From an uncultured Alistipes sp. (GTDB lineage: Bacteria; Bacteroidota; Bacteroidia; Bacteroidales; Rikenellaceae): 64,000 nucleotides of DNA. Below are positions 27,252-37,166 of the stretch, piece by piece. Within the stretch, counting starts at the first letter, position 1, and each line of letters opens with the position of its first letter. A program made the translations under genes and the position numbers. The DNA lies in the NCBI GenBank assembly GCA_900539755.1, contig UQDC01000001.1, positions 62,001-126,000 of the forward strand, given 5' to 3'. The notes beneath the pieces are model-generated. The model saw only the letters and a list, made by a program, of their open reading frames with translations, had not been told where the DNA came from and did not search any database.

Positions 27252-29123
27252 CTATCTCCCGAAGTAAACCAGCAAAACATTGATATCTGCTGGAGAGACA
27301 CCGGGAATACGTGAGGCTTGTCCAATTGTTGATGGCTTGATTCGGGTCAATTTCTGGCGAGCCTCAATCGAGAGACCGTGCAGTGAATTGAAATCAAAAT
27401 CCGGGCGAATTGAAATGTTTTCCAAACGAACCATCTTGTCTGCGATGTGTCTTTCGCGTTCGATGTAGCCGTGATATTTAATTTTGATCTCGGCTTCCTC
27501 GATCACTTCATCCGAACATTGCTTTTCAGTCAAATAATCTTGCAGTCCTGGTAGGTGTTCAGCTAACCCTTGCAGGGTTACTTTGTTGCGTAAAAGTACA
27601 TCGTAGAGCTTACGACCTTGTGTTAATGGGGTTGAATCGATCGATTTAAAATAGTCTTGTAAATCGGCTGGAGTGACACTCTCCCGGCGAAGGAAAGAAA
27701 TAAGCGATTCTACGGACGATTTTTTTTCTTCCATAGTTCGGTATCTTTTCTCGCTTGCCAAGCCAATTTTGTAACCGATTGGAGTCAGTCTGACGTCTGC
27801 ATTGTCCTGTCTAAGCAGAATTCTATACTCGGCACGACTGGTGAACATACGGTATGGTTCATCGACTCCTTTGGTTACCAAATCGTCGATCAGTACGCCT
27901 ATGTATGATTCATCTCGACGCAGAATGATTGGTTCTTCGCCGCGCAATTTCATTACAGCGTTTATTCCGGCCATAAGTCCTTGAGCTCCAGCTTCTTCGT
28001 ATCCTGTAGTGCCGTTAACTTGTCCGGCAAAATAGAGTCCATTGATCAATTTGGTCTCTAAGGTGTGGTAGAGCTGTGTCGGTGGAAAGTAGTCATATTC
28101 AATGGCATAGCCCGGCCGATAGATATGGACATGTTCCAATCCTTTTATTTTTTGCAAAGCTGCTACCTGTACTTCCCAGGGAAGTGAGGATGAAAAACCG
28201 TTCAAATAGTATTCATTGGTTTCAAATCCTTCCGGCTCAAGAAAGAGTTGGTGCTCGTTTTTTTCTGAGAATGTCCGCAGTTTATCTTCAATGCTGGGAC
28301 AGTATCGCGGACCGATACCTTTGATGGTCCCATTGAACAGAGGTGATGCATCGAATCCGCTTCTCAAGATATCGTGTACCTCTTGCGAGGTGTACACTAA
28401 ATAGCAGGGGAGTTGTTTTTTAACAGCTTCTGTTTCATTGCTATATGAGAACTTACACGCAACATCATCTCCGGGTTGTTGGGTGAGCTGTTCAAAGTCA
28501 ATGGTCCTTGCATCGAGTCTGGCTGGTGTTCCAGTCTTCATACGTCCCACTTCGAATCCGAGTGAACGTAATTGCGCGCTTAGACCATGGGATGCAGCAT
28601 CACCGGCTCGTCCACCTTCAGCGTGAGAATACCCTATATGCATCAACCCTTCAAGGAATGTACCGGCAGTTAGAATAACCGCTTTAGCGCTAAATTCTAC
28701 TCCCATCCGGGTTTTTATTCCGGTAACTTTCCCTTCGTCTATTTTCAATTCTGTGACGCTGTCTTGCCACAGATAAAGGTTGGGGGTATTATCGAGTGTT
28801 TCACGCCACAATTTGCTGAAAAGCATTTTGTCACATTGAGCTCGGGGGCTCCACATTGCTGGGCCTTTTGAGCGGTTCAGCATGCGGAACTGAATTGTAG
28901 AACGGTCTGTTATAATACCCATTTGCCCACCTAATGCGTCAATTTCGCGCACTATCTGTCCTTTAGCGACGCCACCGACAGCCGGGTTGCAGGACATTTG
29001 GGCAAATTTGGTCATATCCATTGTAATCAGCAGGGTACGGCATCCCATACGAGCTGCTGCTGAAGCTGCTTCGCATCCGGCATGTCCGCCTCCGATCACT
29101 ATGATATCGTATTCGAAATACAT
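27252..29123 (-). CDS. mnmG: tRNA uridine-34 carboxymethylaminomethyl synthase subunit MnmG
   Basis: FAD-dependent partner of MnmE that modifies the wobble uridine (U34) of several tRNAs. The FAD-binding motif is VIGGGHAGCEAA (9-20). Other family segments are MSCNPAVGGVAKGQIVREIDALGGQMG, RMLNRSKGPAMWSPRAQCDK, GYSHAEGGRAGD, KTGTPAR, GQVNGTTGYEEAGAQGL and the C-terminal GVSPADINVLLVY. The length of 623 aa is typical. In many bacteria this gene (gidA) lies close to the replication origin, which fits the parS pair just downstream. Confidence 0.97.
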   Translation of the reverse strand: MYFEYDIIVIGGGHAGCEAASAAARMGCRTLLITMDMTKFAQMSCNPAVGGVAKGQIVREIDALGGQMGIITDRSTIQFRMLNRSKGPAMWSPRAQCDKMLFSKLWRETLDNTPNLYLWQDSVTELKIDEGKVTGIKTRMGVEFSAKAVILTAGTFLEGLMHIGYSHAEGGRAGDAASHGLSAQLRSLGFEVGRMKTGTPARLDARTIDFEQLTQQPGDDVACKFSYSNETEAVKKQLPCYLVYTSQEVHDILRSGFDASPLFNGTIKGIGPRYCPSIEDKLRTFSEKNEHQLFLEPEGFETNEYYLNGFSSSLPWEVQVAALQKIKGLEHVHIYRPGYAIEYDYFPPTQLYHTLETKLINGLYFAGQVNGTTGYEEAGAQGLMAGINAVMKLRGEEPIILRRDESYIGVLIDDLVTKGVDEPYRMFTSRAEYRILLRQDNADVRLTPIGYKIGLASEKRYRTMEEKKSSVESLISFLRRESVTPADLQDYFKSIDSTPLTQGRKLYDVLLRNKVTLQGLAEHLPGLQDYLTEKQCSDEVIEEAEIKIKYHGYIERERHIADKMVRLENISIRPDFDFNSLHGLSIEARQKLTRIKPSTIGQASRIPGVSPADINVLLVYFGR

Positions 29124-29457
29124 CTTGTTTATCTGCGTTTTTCGCTTGCGTAAGGCCAGTTTTGAATTGTCCTGGTCTCATTATTCTAACACGAAATATA
29201 CACTGTTTTTACCTTATTTTCTATTAAGATCTTTATAACCCTAATGTTATAGTTCATAGTCCTTCCAAACATCCTCAATTAACCGATACTCTTTGTTGTT
29301 AGTTACAAGTCAGTTCATTATAAGTCTGTTTGTAATGGTTGGTATAGATTTCGTATTTAAGTTTTCTTTTTATTGTCGTTTTGCCTGTAATGTTAGTTAG
29401 AAAATAAATTCTTACTTGATTACAGGTTCGTACATCATGTCACAGGAGATCAAAAGA
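29124..29457. other. Intergenic region between ybeY and mnmG
   Basis: This 334-bp A+T-rich spacer lies upstream of mnmG and downstream of ybeY (both minus strand). I see no exact TAnnTTTG box on the minus strand, no hairpin and no coding frame. A replication-origin function cannot be judged, as I see no clear DnaA-box cluster. Confidence 0.45.
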
Positions 29458-29898
29458 TCAGCTCTTTGTTTCATCTGTTTCACGAATGGCCAGATATTTA
29501 TCTTCCAATGCGTGCATTTTAGCCTCTTCTCCAGGGGCTTTATCTCCATGACCAAGCAAGTGTAATACTCCGTGAATAATCACGCGAAAAAGCTCGTTTT
29601 CGAACGTTGCGCCAAATTTCACGGCATTGTCTCGTACCGTATCGATACTGATCATCAGATCACCTGAAATGATCTTTTTCTCTTGATCGGTGTAATCAAA
29701 AGTGATAATATCAGTAAAGTAGTCATGAGACAAAAATTGTCGATTGACTTCCAAAAGAGTCGCATCAGAGCAGAATACTACTGTGATATCTCCTGTGCGA
29801 TACCCTTCAGCAGCTGCTACACGACGGATCCAGTCGCTTGTTTTGCGGCGGCCTTTGAATTGGAAATTGCAATCTTCTGTCTGATATCTGACAGCCAT
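29458..29898 (-). CDS. ybeY: Endoribonuclease YbeY
   Basis: Zinc-dependent single-strand endoribonuclease involved in 16S rRNA 3' maturation and 70S ribosome quality control. The zinc-binding motif is HGVLHLLGHGDK, the family's H-x3-H-x5-H site in which the last ligand position is occupied within GHGDK. NRQFLSHDYFTDIITFDY and ISGDLMISIDTV precede it. The frame extends ten codons further upstream, but the start MAVRYQTED at 29898 is preferred. The length is 146 aa. Confidence 0.9.
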   Translation of the reverse strand: MAVRYQTEDCNFQFKGRRKTSDWIRRVAAAEGYRTGDITVVFCSDATLLEVNRQFLSHDYFTDIITFDYTDQEKKIISGDLMISIDTVRDNAVKFGATFENELFRVIIHGVLHLLGHGDKAPGEEAKMHALEDKYLAIRETDETKS

Positions 29899-29982
29899 TT
29901 TATTGATTTTGTTAATGTATAATAACATAGTTTACCAAACTATATTATTATATCAACTGTTAACTTATTAATAATAAATATT

Positions 29983-31176
29983 TTATCTTAACCAAAGTTC
30001 AGGATTGAGGTTTTCTGTCTCTTTCCAAATCTCGAAATGCAAGACACAATCGTCATCGTTGTTACTGGAAACAAGACGTCCGATTACTTGGTTAAGAGAG
30101 ATCTTATCGCCGGTTTTAACATTGACACTGGCTAAGTTAGAATAGGTAGTCAGGTAATTACCGTGACGAATGATCACAGTGTTGTTAAGACCCTGAACGA
30201 AGAAGATCTGAGTAATGGTTCCTTCGAATACTGCATGTACTTCGGATCCGCTTGCAGAGGCGATATTGACCCCTTTATTGTTTACCATAAGCCCCTTTTG
30301 TGTAGCGTGTGGATGGATACCGTAACGATCCACAATAACACCACCACGTACCGGATAGGGGAGCTTACCTTTATTTTGATCGAAGCGACCGGACAGTTTA
30401 GCCAAATACTCTTCTTGAGCGGCTGATTTTGGCTGTTTCTTGTTTTTACGTGCCTCTTCAGCAATAATGGCCTGAATGCGCTGTTGCAGTTTGTTGATTT
30501 GACTCTGCTTTTGCTTTATTTCCGAAGAGAGTTTACCTGCTTTGGTATTGATTTGGGCCAACGAGTTTTTATATTGCTTCTCGTCTTTGCCTAACGAGGT
30601 AATCTCTTGTGTACGGTTTTCGTGCACTTTATTCAGCTCATCCTTTTTGGTCTCTAGTTCTGTAATCTGAATATGCAGGGAGTCGGCTATGGATTTGATC
30701 TGCTCTGCTTTTTCCTGTCTTAAACGGTTGTAGCGACGCATGTATGAAATACGTCGAGTGGCATCGTTGAAATCTTTGGAAGCGAACAGAAAGACCAGAA
30801 AATTATTCAATTTATAATTTTTGTAGGCGGCATAAACCATATTACCGTACTCCTTTTTCAGAAGAGCAAGCCGCTCTTGCATCATGGTAACCGTATCGTT
30901 TTTTGTGCTGATATCACCATTGATTACCTCTGTCTGTTTTTCGAGGTTGGCGATAATCTGTTTACGGTTGCGAATGCGACTTTGGATCAGTTTAAGTTGA
31001 TTCTGGGTTAGTTTTTTGTCTTTGTTGGTTTTGGTTAACAAAGCGTTTGTCGCTTTGATTTCCGCTTCAGCTTTGCGGATCTCTTCGCGTAGTGCATCAA
31101 GGCTCTGGTTCTGTGCGGTTACATGCAACGCGCAGAACAACATCCCAAATATCAACAATAGACGGTATCGGCTCAT
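29983..31176 (-). CDS. envC: EnvC-like murein hydrolase activator (degenerate M23)
   Basis: Signal peptide (~1-21, ending VTAQN), then ~240 residues of coiled coil (QSLDALREEIRKAEAEI ... QKQSQINKLQQRIQ), then a C-terminal LytM/M23 domain (~290-397). The zinc-ligand positions are lost: the first motif reads KGVNIA instead of HxGxD, and the YAHL position reads YSNL. Like E. coli EnvC it should therefore activate amidases at the division site rather than cut peptidoglycan. Its ATG overlaps the stop of the upstream TPR gene (ATGA), so the two are translationally coupled. Confidence 0.9.
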   Translation of the reverse strand: MSRYRLLLIFGMLFCALHVTAQNQSLDALREEIRKAEAEIKATNALLTKTNKDKKLTQNQLKLIQSRIRNRKQIIANLEKQTEVINGDISTKNDTVTMMQERLALLKKEYGNMVYAAYKNYKLNNFLVFLFASKDFNDATRRISYMRRYNRLRQEKAEQIKSIADSLHIQITELETKKDELNKVHENRTQEITSLGKDEKQYKNSLAQINTKAGKLSSEIKQKQSQINKLQQRIQAIIAEEARKNKKQPKSAAQEEYLAKLSGRFDQNKGKLPYPVRGGVIVDRYGIHPHATQKGLMVNNKGVNIASASGSEVHAVFEGTITQIFFVQGLNNTVIIRHGNYLTTYSNLASVNVKTGDKISLNQVIGRLVSSNNDDDCVLHFEIWKETENLNPELWLR

Positions 31177-32918
31177 TTTGATTTTGCCTGTTTGATTCGT
31201 TGATCGATCTGTTCAGGATCGTAACCCAGCTCTTTGGCCTTTTCCCAATAGAAAATAGCCATAAAGGTGTCATTTAACGCATATAGAATATCTCCATAAT
31301 GGAGATATAACTCTTTGCCATCACCATTACTATCGAGGGCAATTGCCTGCTGCATTAATGTCTTAGCCTCTGCATATCGCCCCAACCGATAGAGTACCCA
31401 GGCTCGTGTATCGAGGTATGTGGGGATTTTTGGAGAGAGTTCACAAGCACGCTGAGACATCCGGTCTGCGAGCTGTAATTTTTCGTTCTGTTCGCTGAGG
31501 TAATAACTGTAGTTATTCAGAAGCATCGAGTTGTCAGGATCGTATTTGAGTCCTTTACGATAGTAGGCGTAAGTTTGTTTGGAATTTCCCATCCTTTGGC
31601 AATTGTCACCCAAGGTACAGTAGATTACACTGCGAAGGGAGTCCGTTTGAGCCAATTTCAATGCTGTGAGAAACTCCTTTTCGGCCCCTGCATAATCTTT
31701 CATGAAGTAAAACTTACCGAAACCCTTCATGAGGTAAAGGTCTGGATCTGACGGAAAGATTTCGAGAGCCAGGTTGGCATATTTTTCTACCGAATCGGGG
31801 CGTTGGAGATACGACTCCATGCTGAGAATTTCGGTAAATACTTCACGTTTGGGGGTAGAGTCGGTTGTATGCGACTTATAAAGTTGCAGGGCGCCATCCA
31901 GATTTCCGGAGCGAATCATGTGAGTCGCATAGAGTTGTGTAATGCGGAAATCGTTCGGATAGCGAATGGCTAGATCCGAGATCAAATTATTGATTTGGAA
32001 ATAGTAGGTTCGATAAAGATCATCGAATGCAGTAATCTCTTTGTAGAATTCGATTTTATTATCGAGAGGAATATCATCGGCTTCAAAAAGCAGGCGAGCC
32101 GTGGCCAGGTAATTAATATCATCTCCCCGTCGTTTGTAGAATTCGTTGAGCGAGATCAATACGCCGGTATTTTTAGGGCTAAGCATGCGGGCTTGTTCGT
32201 ACGCTTCCAGTGCCAAAGAATCCCGGCCCATGGCAGCGTAAGTTTCAGCCAACACAACAAAATTCATTGGTTCGTATGGGAAGTTGACGGTTAACTCTTT
32301 GGCCTCATTGAGAGCTTTATCGTAGAGTTTAACCTGAAAAAGCAGCTGACGTTTGTAGCGAGCCACCTCTTCCATCAGTCCGAATCGGGTTTCGGCCGTA
32401 TCGAGGATCGCTATGGCCGAAAAGGGTTGTTTTTGTTGTTCGTACAGTGCAGCCAATCGCAGATAGTTGTCGGCATTGTTCGGTGCCATTTTGATCAACT
32501 TTTGGCTGACACGCAGAGCAGAGTCGTATGAATTCGACATCAGATACAGTCGTCCCAACAGCCCCAAATACCAGGTATTGGTTGAATCGAGGCTTACCGC
32601 TTTTTTGCAGTAGGGGAGTGCTGTTTCCGGATTCTGAATATTGAGATTGGCCAGTTCAAAAAAGGAGGGGGCATGCAATGAATCGAGAGCGATGGCTGCT
32701 TGAAAAAGTTGTGCACTTCGCTCACGGTCCCCGAACATCAGGCTATTTTTGAGTCCCTCGGTGTAGAGGTAGGTAGCCTGTTGTTCTTTGGGATAATATT
32801 TCAGGGAACGCATGACGGGATCGTCTGCTTTCTTGCGCGGCCCTCCGTAGACGATGACGGAGCAACAGAGCAGGAGAGCAGTCGCGACAGCGACATGAAG
32901 CAGACGACATCCTTTCAT
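31173..32918 (-). CDS. Secreted tetratricopeptide-repeat protein
   Basis: A 581-aa protein with a signal peptide (~1-25) followed by around a dozen TPR helix pairs, e.g. DPDLYLMKGFGKFYFMKDYA and ALDSTNTWYLGLLGRLYLMS. The repeats continue to the C-terminus and end in a lysine-rich tail. TPR proteins of this type are periplasmic or outer-membrane-associated scaffolds. In Bacteroidota a TPR protein commonly precedes an EnvC-type gene, and the four-base overlap with envC supports a joint envelope or division role. The specific partner is unknown. It follows pheS by 16 bp, so pheS-TPR-envC is likely one operon. Confidence 0.85.
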   Translation of the reverse strand: MKGCRLLHVAVATALLLCCSVIVYGGPRKKADDPVMRSLKYYPKEQQATYLYTEGLKNSLMFGDRERSAQLFQAAIALDSLHAPSFFELANLNIQNPETALPYCKKAVSLDSTNTWYLGLLGRLYLMSNSYDSALRVSQKLIKMAPNNADNYLRLAALYEQQKQPFSAIAILDTAETRFGLMEEVARYKRQLLFQVKLYDKALNEAKELTVNFPYEPMNFVVLAETYAAMGRDSLALEAYEQARMLSPKNTGVLISLNEFYKRRGDDINYLATARLLFEADDIPLDNKIEFYKEITAFDDLYRTYYFQINNLISDLAIRYPNDFRITQLYATHMIRSGNLDGALQLYKSHTTDSTPKREVFTEILSMESYLQRPDSVEKYANLALEIFPSDPDLYLMKGFGKFYFMKDYAGAEKEFLTALKLAQTDSLRSVIYCTLGDNCQRMGNSKQTYAYYRKGLKYDPDNSMLLNNYSYYLSEQNEKLQLADRMSQRACELSPKIPTYLDTRAWVLYRLGRYAEAKTLMQQAIALDSNGDGKELYLHYGDILYALNDTFMAIFYWEKAKELGYDPEQIDQRIKQAKSK

Positions 32919-32934
32919 AAATTTGGGTCAGGAA

Positions 32935-33963
32935 TTAGAGCACAGAGTCGAATTGGCGCAAGAATCGTACGTCGTTTTCAAAATAGAGACGCAAATCTTT
33001 AACGCCAAATTTCAGCATAGCGATACGTTCAACGCCCATGCCGAAGGCAAAACCCGAATATTTTTTCGGATCGATACCTGAAGCGATCAGGACGTTGGGA
33101 TCGACCATGCCGCAACCCATGATTTCGAGCCATCCGGTATGTTTGCAGACGTTACATCCTTTACCGCCGCAAAGGTTGCAGGAGACATCCACTTCGGCAG
33201 ATGGTTCGGTGAAGGGGAAGTAGGATGGACGCATACGAATCTGGCTCTTTTCGCCGAACATCTCTTTGGCAAAATACAGAATGCTCTGTTTCAGATCGGC
33301 AAATGAGACGTTTTCGTCGATATATAGACCTTCTACCTGATGGAAGATGCAGTGAGCACGAGCTGAGATGGCCTCATTACGGAAAACTCGACCCGGGCAG
33401 ATTACGCGGATAGGCGGTTTCTGGTGCTCCATGGTACGTACCTGAATGGAACTGGTGTGGGTACGCAACAGAATATCGGGATCTTTTTCGATGAAGAAGG
33501 TGTCCTGCATATCGCGTGCCGGGTGTTCGGGCGGGAAGTTCAATGCAGAAAATACGTGCCAGTCATCTTCGATTTCCGGTCCTTCGGCTACGGCATAACC
33601 GAGACGGCCGAAAATCTCGACAATTTGATTCTTAACCAATGCGATCGGGTGGCGGCTGCCGATGGGGTCGTTGCTACCCGGACGGCTCATGTCGATCCAT
33701 GCGCTGTCGTCGGTAGTGTTTTGCTGATTTTCGAGTTCTGTTTTCAGCGTGTTGATCTTTTCGATCGCACGATTTTTGAGGGTATTAATTTTTTGACCCA
33801 GTTCACGTTTCAATTCCGGAGCCACTTTTTTGAACTCTTCCAGAACGTCATTGAGTTGTCCTTTGCGGCCCAACATACGTACACGGAATTCTTCGATTTC
33901 AGCTGCGGTTTTGGGTTTGAACTCTTCAACTTTTTTGAGCAGGTCGTTTATTTTCTCAATCAT
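32935..33963 (-). CDS. pheS: Phenylalanyl-tRNA synthetase alpha subunit
   Basis: Catalytic subunit of the (alpha-beta)2 class II synthetase. The N-terminal ~90 residues form the tRNA-binding coiled coil (AEIEEFRVRMLGRKGQLNDVL). The catalytic core has motif 1 around HPIALVKNQIVEIF, motif 2 FRNEAISARAHCIFHQVEGL, the CNLCGGKGCNVCKHTGWLEIMGCGMV segment and motif 3 GFAFGMGVERIAMLKFG. The length of 342 aa is typical. pheT is not adjacent, as is common in Bacteroidota. Confidence 0.97.
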   Translation of the reverse strand: MIEKINDLLKKVEEFKPKTAAEIEEFRVRMLGRKGQLNDVLEEFKKVAPELKRELGQKINTLKNRAIEKINTLKTELENQQNTTDDSAWIDMSRPGSNDPIGSRHPIALVKNQIVEIFGRLGYAVAEGPEIEDDWHVFSALNFPPEHPARDMQDTFFIEKDPDILLRTHTSSIQVRTMEHQKPPIRVICPGRVFRNEAISARAHCIFHQVEGLYIDENVSFADLKQSILYFAKEMFGEKSQIRMRPSYFPFTEPSAEVDVSCNLCGGKGCNVCKHTGWLEIMGCGMVDPNVLIASGIDPKKYSGFAFGMGVERIAMLKFGVKDLRLYFENDVRFLRQFDSVL

Positions 33964-34110
33964 CTCTAATGTTGACTGTTTTTTCGCTATATTTACAAAC
34001 TGTCGGAATTTTTCCGATCTTCGGCCTTGGTTGTGGGCTGGATAATTGCTCTATTTGTCGCAAAAAGAGCGAAAAAGGAGTTTTATTATGCCTTTTAACC
34101 TTTTAATAAG

Positions 34111-34118
34111 CAAAGGTA
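34111..34118 (-). promoter_or_regulatory. -7 promoter element for pheS-TPR-envC
   Basis: Reads TACCTTTG on the minus strand, giving a leader of about 140 nt before pheS. No clear -33 partner; the position lies just before the divergent patatin gene. Confidence 0.5.
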
Positions 34119-34134
34119 AGAATTTATTTTGAAC

Positions 34135-36435
34135 ATGCCCCACCTTAGATACATAATTATGACGATCCTGCTGTTATCGGCTTCGATGGTTTCGGCCCAA
34201 CGAGTCGGTTTGGTACTCAGCGGGGGCGGAGCAAAAGGTCTTTATCACATCGGTGTGATCCGAGCATTGGAGGAGAATGGTATCCCGATCGATTATGTTT
34301 CAGGAACCTCTATGGGCGCGATCATTGGCGGTTTATATGCGATTGGTTATTCTCCGGAAGAGATGGCCGAGATTTTTACTTCCGCTCAGGTCAAGAATTG
34401 GATGTCAGGTAAGATCGATGCCAAGTATATCTATTATTTTCGGTTGCATCGTCCAAATGCAGCGATGATTACGTTGCGGATTGATTTTCGAAATCCTCAG
34501 CGTATTGCGAAGCTGCAAATTCCCTCCAATTTGATTCAATCCACACCGATTGACATGGCTTTTGTAGAGTTTTTTTCCTCTCCAACGGCAGGTTGTGGCG
34601 GTGACTTTGACAAACTGTTTGTGCCGTTTCGGTGTGTAGCTACGGATGCGGCGGCTCGTCAAGAGGTGGTATATCGAGGGGGAGATTTAGGTAAGGCGAT
34701 CCGTGCTTCAATGACCATACCATTGGTTTTCAGACCACTCAAGCAGGATTCAACCTTGTTGTATGACGGGGGAATTTGCAATAACTTTCCGTGGCAGGTG
34801 CTCGAGGAGGATTTCAAACCCGATATTTTGATCGGTAGCAAGTGTGTTGAAGGCAATTCCAAACCCATTGAGGACAATCCGATGGAGCAGATTTTCTCTT
34901 TGACGATGATGCATACCGACTATTCTCTGCCATCGGAGGAGGATATCCTGATCGAGCATACGTTTGATGATGTGACGACACTTGATTTTGGAAAAGCAGC
35001 CTATGTAATCGAGCGGGGATATCAGGATGCATTGGCCAAAATTCCTGAACTGCGGGAGCGAATTGTCAGACAAGCTGATACTACGGATTTGAAACAACGT
35101 CGGGCTCAGTATCGTGCTTCACTGCCTAAAGTAGTTTTCGATCGGTACGATATTTCGGGGTTGAACGAGTCCCAAACTCAGTATGTGAAACGATTGCTAC
35201 AGTTTGATACTAAGTTGGAGAAGGAAAACTTCTTTGATTTCAACCATTTCCAATCGGAATATTTCAAGATGTTGTCCGACGGTGAGATGACCGGTGAATA
35301 TCCCAATGTGGCTTATAATGATACAACCAAAACGTTCGGTTTGAATCTGCATTTGCGAACTAAGCCGAGTTTAAAGGTGATGTTTGGCGGTAATATTTCG
35401 TCCACATCGATGAATCAGGCTTATGTGGGTCTTGAGTACCGACGGTTGGGACGCAATATGTCCACATACAATTTTGATGGATCGTTCAGTGTGCTCTATT
35501 CGTCACTTTATGTGGGAGGACGTAATGATTTTTCGTCTAAAACGCCATTTGCAGTCGATTACGGCTTCAATTATAACTATTACAACTATTTCAAAAGTGA
35601 TTTCGGAATGCTGGCCCGTCATAACGATTTGAGTTATGCCAAAGACGGTGATCTGTTTTTGTCGGCAGGGTTGAGTATGCCGAGCAGTCGATTCCAGTCA
35701 TTGTCTTTGCGATTCAATATCGGTAGTGAGAATTTCCGCTATTATCAGACGGCTGACCACTCTGAGGATGATCAACTCGATCGGAGTAATTTCCAATATG
35801 TCGGATTAAAATTGGATCTGGCCCGAAACAATTTGAATTATTTGATGTTTCCGACGAGAGGTTTGCGTCAATCCATTTCGGCGATTTATGTGGGAGGGTT
35901 GGAAACCTTTACTCCAGGAACGGCTTCACGAGCCACCATGTCGCGTATGAAAGATAACCATTATTGGTTCGGGGCCCGTTTTACACGTGAACAGTATTTC
36001 AGTTTGGCCAGGTGGTTTTCGTTGGGTTATTTAGTCGATGCGGTGGTAACGACCCATCCATCGTTTTCAAACGAGTATGCAACCAACCTCTCTTCACCTG
36101 CTTTTCAGCCTACACCTCATAGTAAGTTGATCTATTTGAGGGATTTCCGGAGTCGATCGTTTATCGGGGCTGGGGTTACTCCGACTTTTGAGTTCGGTCC
36201 TCGGTTCTATTGGACCAACAGTGTTTATGCCTTTTTGCCGGAAGACATGAACAAGACGACGGCCGATGTACGGAAACGCCTCCGTTATATGTTCAGTTCG
36301 TCGGTGGTGTATCAGACGCCGATCGGGGCGATCAGTCTTACGCTTTCGAAGTATGATGCCACAACTAACCACAACTGGTTCCTCACCTTCAATTTTGGTT
36401 TTATGCTCTTCAACAATCGGGGCACGTTCTATTGA
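34135..36435 (+). CDS. Patatin-like phospholipase with outer-membrane beta-barrel
   Basis: A type V-related autotransporter-like lipase (PlpD/RssA group). Signal peptide ~1-22 (ending VSAQR). The patatin domain (~24-310) has the oxyanion loop SGGGAKG, the nucleophile Ser59 in GTSMG and the catalytic Asp211 in YDGGICNNFPW. A POTRA-like linker is followed by ~400 residues of alternating strands typical of a 16-strand Omp85-superfamily barrel, ending with an aromatic residue (NNRGTFY). A TTG six bases upstream is in frame, but the ATG at 34135 gives a normal leader; ATG 34159 is another option. The substrate is likely phospholipid. Secretion of the lipase domain through the barrel is inferred from the family. 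Confidence 0.9.
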   Translation: MPHLRYIIMTILLLSASMVSAQRVGLVLSGGGAKGLYHIGVIRALEENGIPIDYVSGTSMGAIIGGLYAIGYSPEEMAEIFTSAQVKNWMSGKIDAKYIYYFRLHRPNAAMITLRIDFRNPQRIAKLQIPSNLIQSTPIDMAFVEFFSSPTAGCGGDFDKLFVPFRCVATDAAARQEVVYRGGDLGKAIRASMTIPLVFRPLKQDSTLLYDGGICNNFPWQVLEEDFKPDILIGSKCVEGNSKPIEDNPMEQIFSLTMMHTDYSLPSEEDILIEHTFDDVTTLDFGKAAYVIERGYQDALAKIPELRERIVRQADTTDLKQRRAQYRASLPKVVFDRYDISGLNESQTQYVKRLLQFDTKLEKENFFDFNHFQSEYFKMLSDGEMTGEYPNVAYNDTTKTFGLNLHLRTKPSLKVMFGGNISSTSMNQAYVGLEYRRLGRNMSTYNFDGSFSVLYSSLYVGGRNDFSSKTPFAVDYGFNYNYYNYFKSDFGMLARHNDLSYAKDGDLFLSAGLSMPSSRFQSLSLRFNIGSENFRYYQTADHSEDDQLDRSNFQYVGLKLDLARNNLNYLMFPTRGLRQSISAIYVGGLETFTPGTASRATMSRMKDNHYWFGARFTREQYFSLARWFSLGYLVDAVVTTHPSFSNEYATNLSSPAFQPTPHSKLIYLRDFRSRSFIGAGVTPTFEFGPRFYWTNSVYAFLPEDMNKTTADVRKRLRYMFSSSVVYQTPIGAISLTLSKYDATTNHNWFLTFNFGFMLFNNRGTFY

Positions 36436-36472
36436 TTGGGAGCTAACAAAGAGGATGTTCCGTCAATAGGGG

Positions 36473-36504
36473 TTTGGGAAATTGCGAAAAAACAGCTATT
36501 TTTG
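36473..36504 (+). promoter_or_regulatory. Consensus Bacteroidota promoter of efp
   Basis: TTTG (36473-36476) and TATTTTTG (36497-36504) are separated by 20 bp, the ideal -33/-7 arrangement. The leader to the ATG at 36531 is about 20 nt. The longer open frame from 36474 therefore starts upstream of the transcript start and is not the real start. Confidence 0.75.
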
Positions 36505-36530
36505 CGCAACTTACAAAATTTTTAACAAAG

Positions 36531-37097
36531 ATGGCAACAACAGCAGATATCAAAATCGGTATGTGCATCGAGCTCAACGGCAAGACTTTTCAGATCGTTG
36601 ATTTCCAGCACGTAAAACCAGGTAAAGGACCTGCATTTGTCCGGACTAAGCTCAAAAACCTTGAGAATGGCCGTACGGTTGATAATACTTTCACGGCAGG
36701 TGTAGCGATTGAGCCGGTACGTGTAGAGCGTCGTCCTTATCAGTTCCTGTATGAGGATGACATGGGCTGCAACTTCATGCACACCGAAACTTTCGAGCAG
36801 ATTGTAATCGATCGCAAATTGATTGATAACTCGGATTTGATGAAAGAGGGTCAGATTGTTGAGGTGATGTTCCACACCGACAAAGAGATGGTTCTTTCGG
36901 CAGAGCTTCCCCCGATCATCGATATGGAGGTGGTTTACACCGAGCCGGGTGTTAAAGGAGACACCGCATCTACCAACTCGTTGAAACCAGCGACTGTGGA
37001 GACTGGAGCAACGATTAAGGTGCCTCTGTTTATTCAGACCGGCGAAAAGATCCGTGTAGATACCCGTACTCGTGAATATTACGAGCGTATCAAATAG
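36531..37097 (+). CDS. efp: Elongation factor P
   Basis: Relieves ribosome stalling at polyproline stretches. The three OB-like domains are visible: domain I with [31 protein letters not shown], where the modifiable residue is Lys in the PGKGPA loop; domain II ([17 protein letters not shown]); and domain III ending [16 protein letters not shown]. The length of 188 aa is normal. The start at 36531 gives the usual [11 protein letters not shown]-terminus and is supported by the promoter position. No EpmA/EpmB or YmfI-type modification gene is visible nearby. Confidence 0.97.
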   Translation: MATTADIKIGMCIELNGKTFQIVDFQHVKPGKGPAFVRTKLKNLENGRTVDNTFTAGVAIEPVRVERRPYQFLYEDDMGCNFMHTETFEQIVIDRKLIDNSDLMKEGQIVEVMFHTDKEMVLSAELPPIIDMEVVYTEPGVKGDTASTNSLKPATVETGATIKVPLFIQTGEKIRVDTRTREYYERIK

Positions 37098-37130
37098 TAT
37101 CAAGGACCTTTCATAACCCGCATATCAGTT

Positions 37131-37166
37131 AAAAACTCTCATCCGTTTATCGGGTGGGAGTTTTTT
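37131..37166 (+). terminator. Terminator of efp
   Basis: AAAAACTCTCATCC pairs with GGGTGGGAGTTTTTT through a few G-T pairs, with a short loop and a terminal T6 run. It lies 33 bp after the efp stop. Confidence 0.85.
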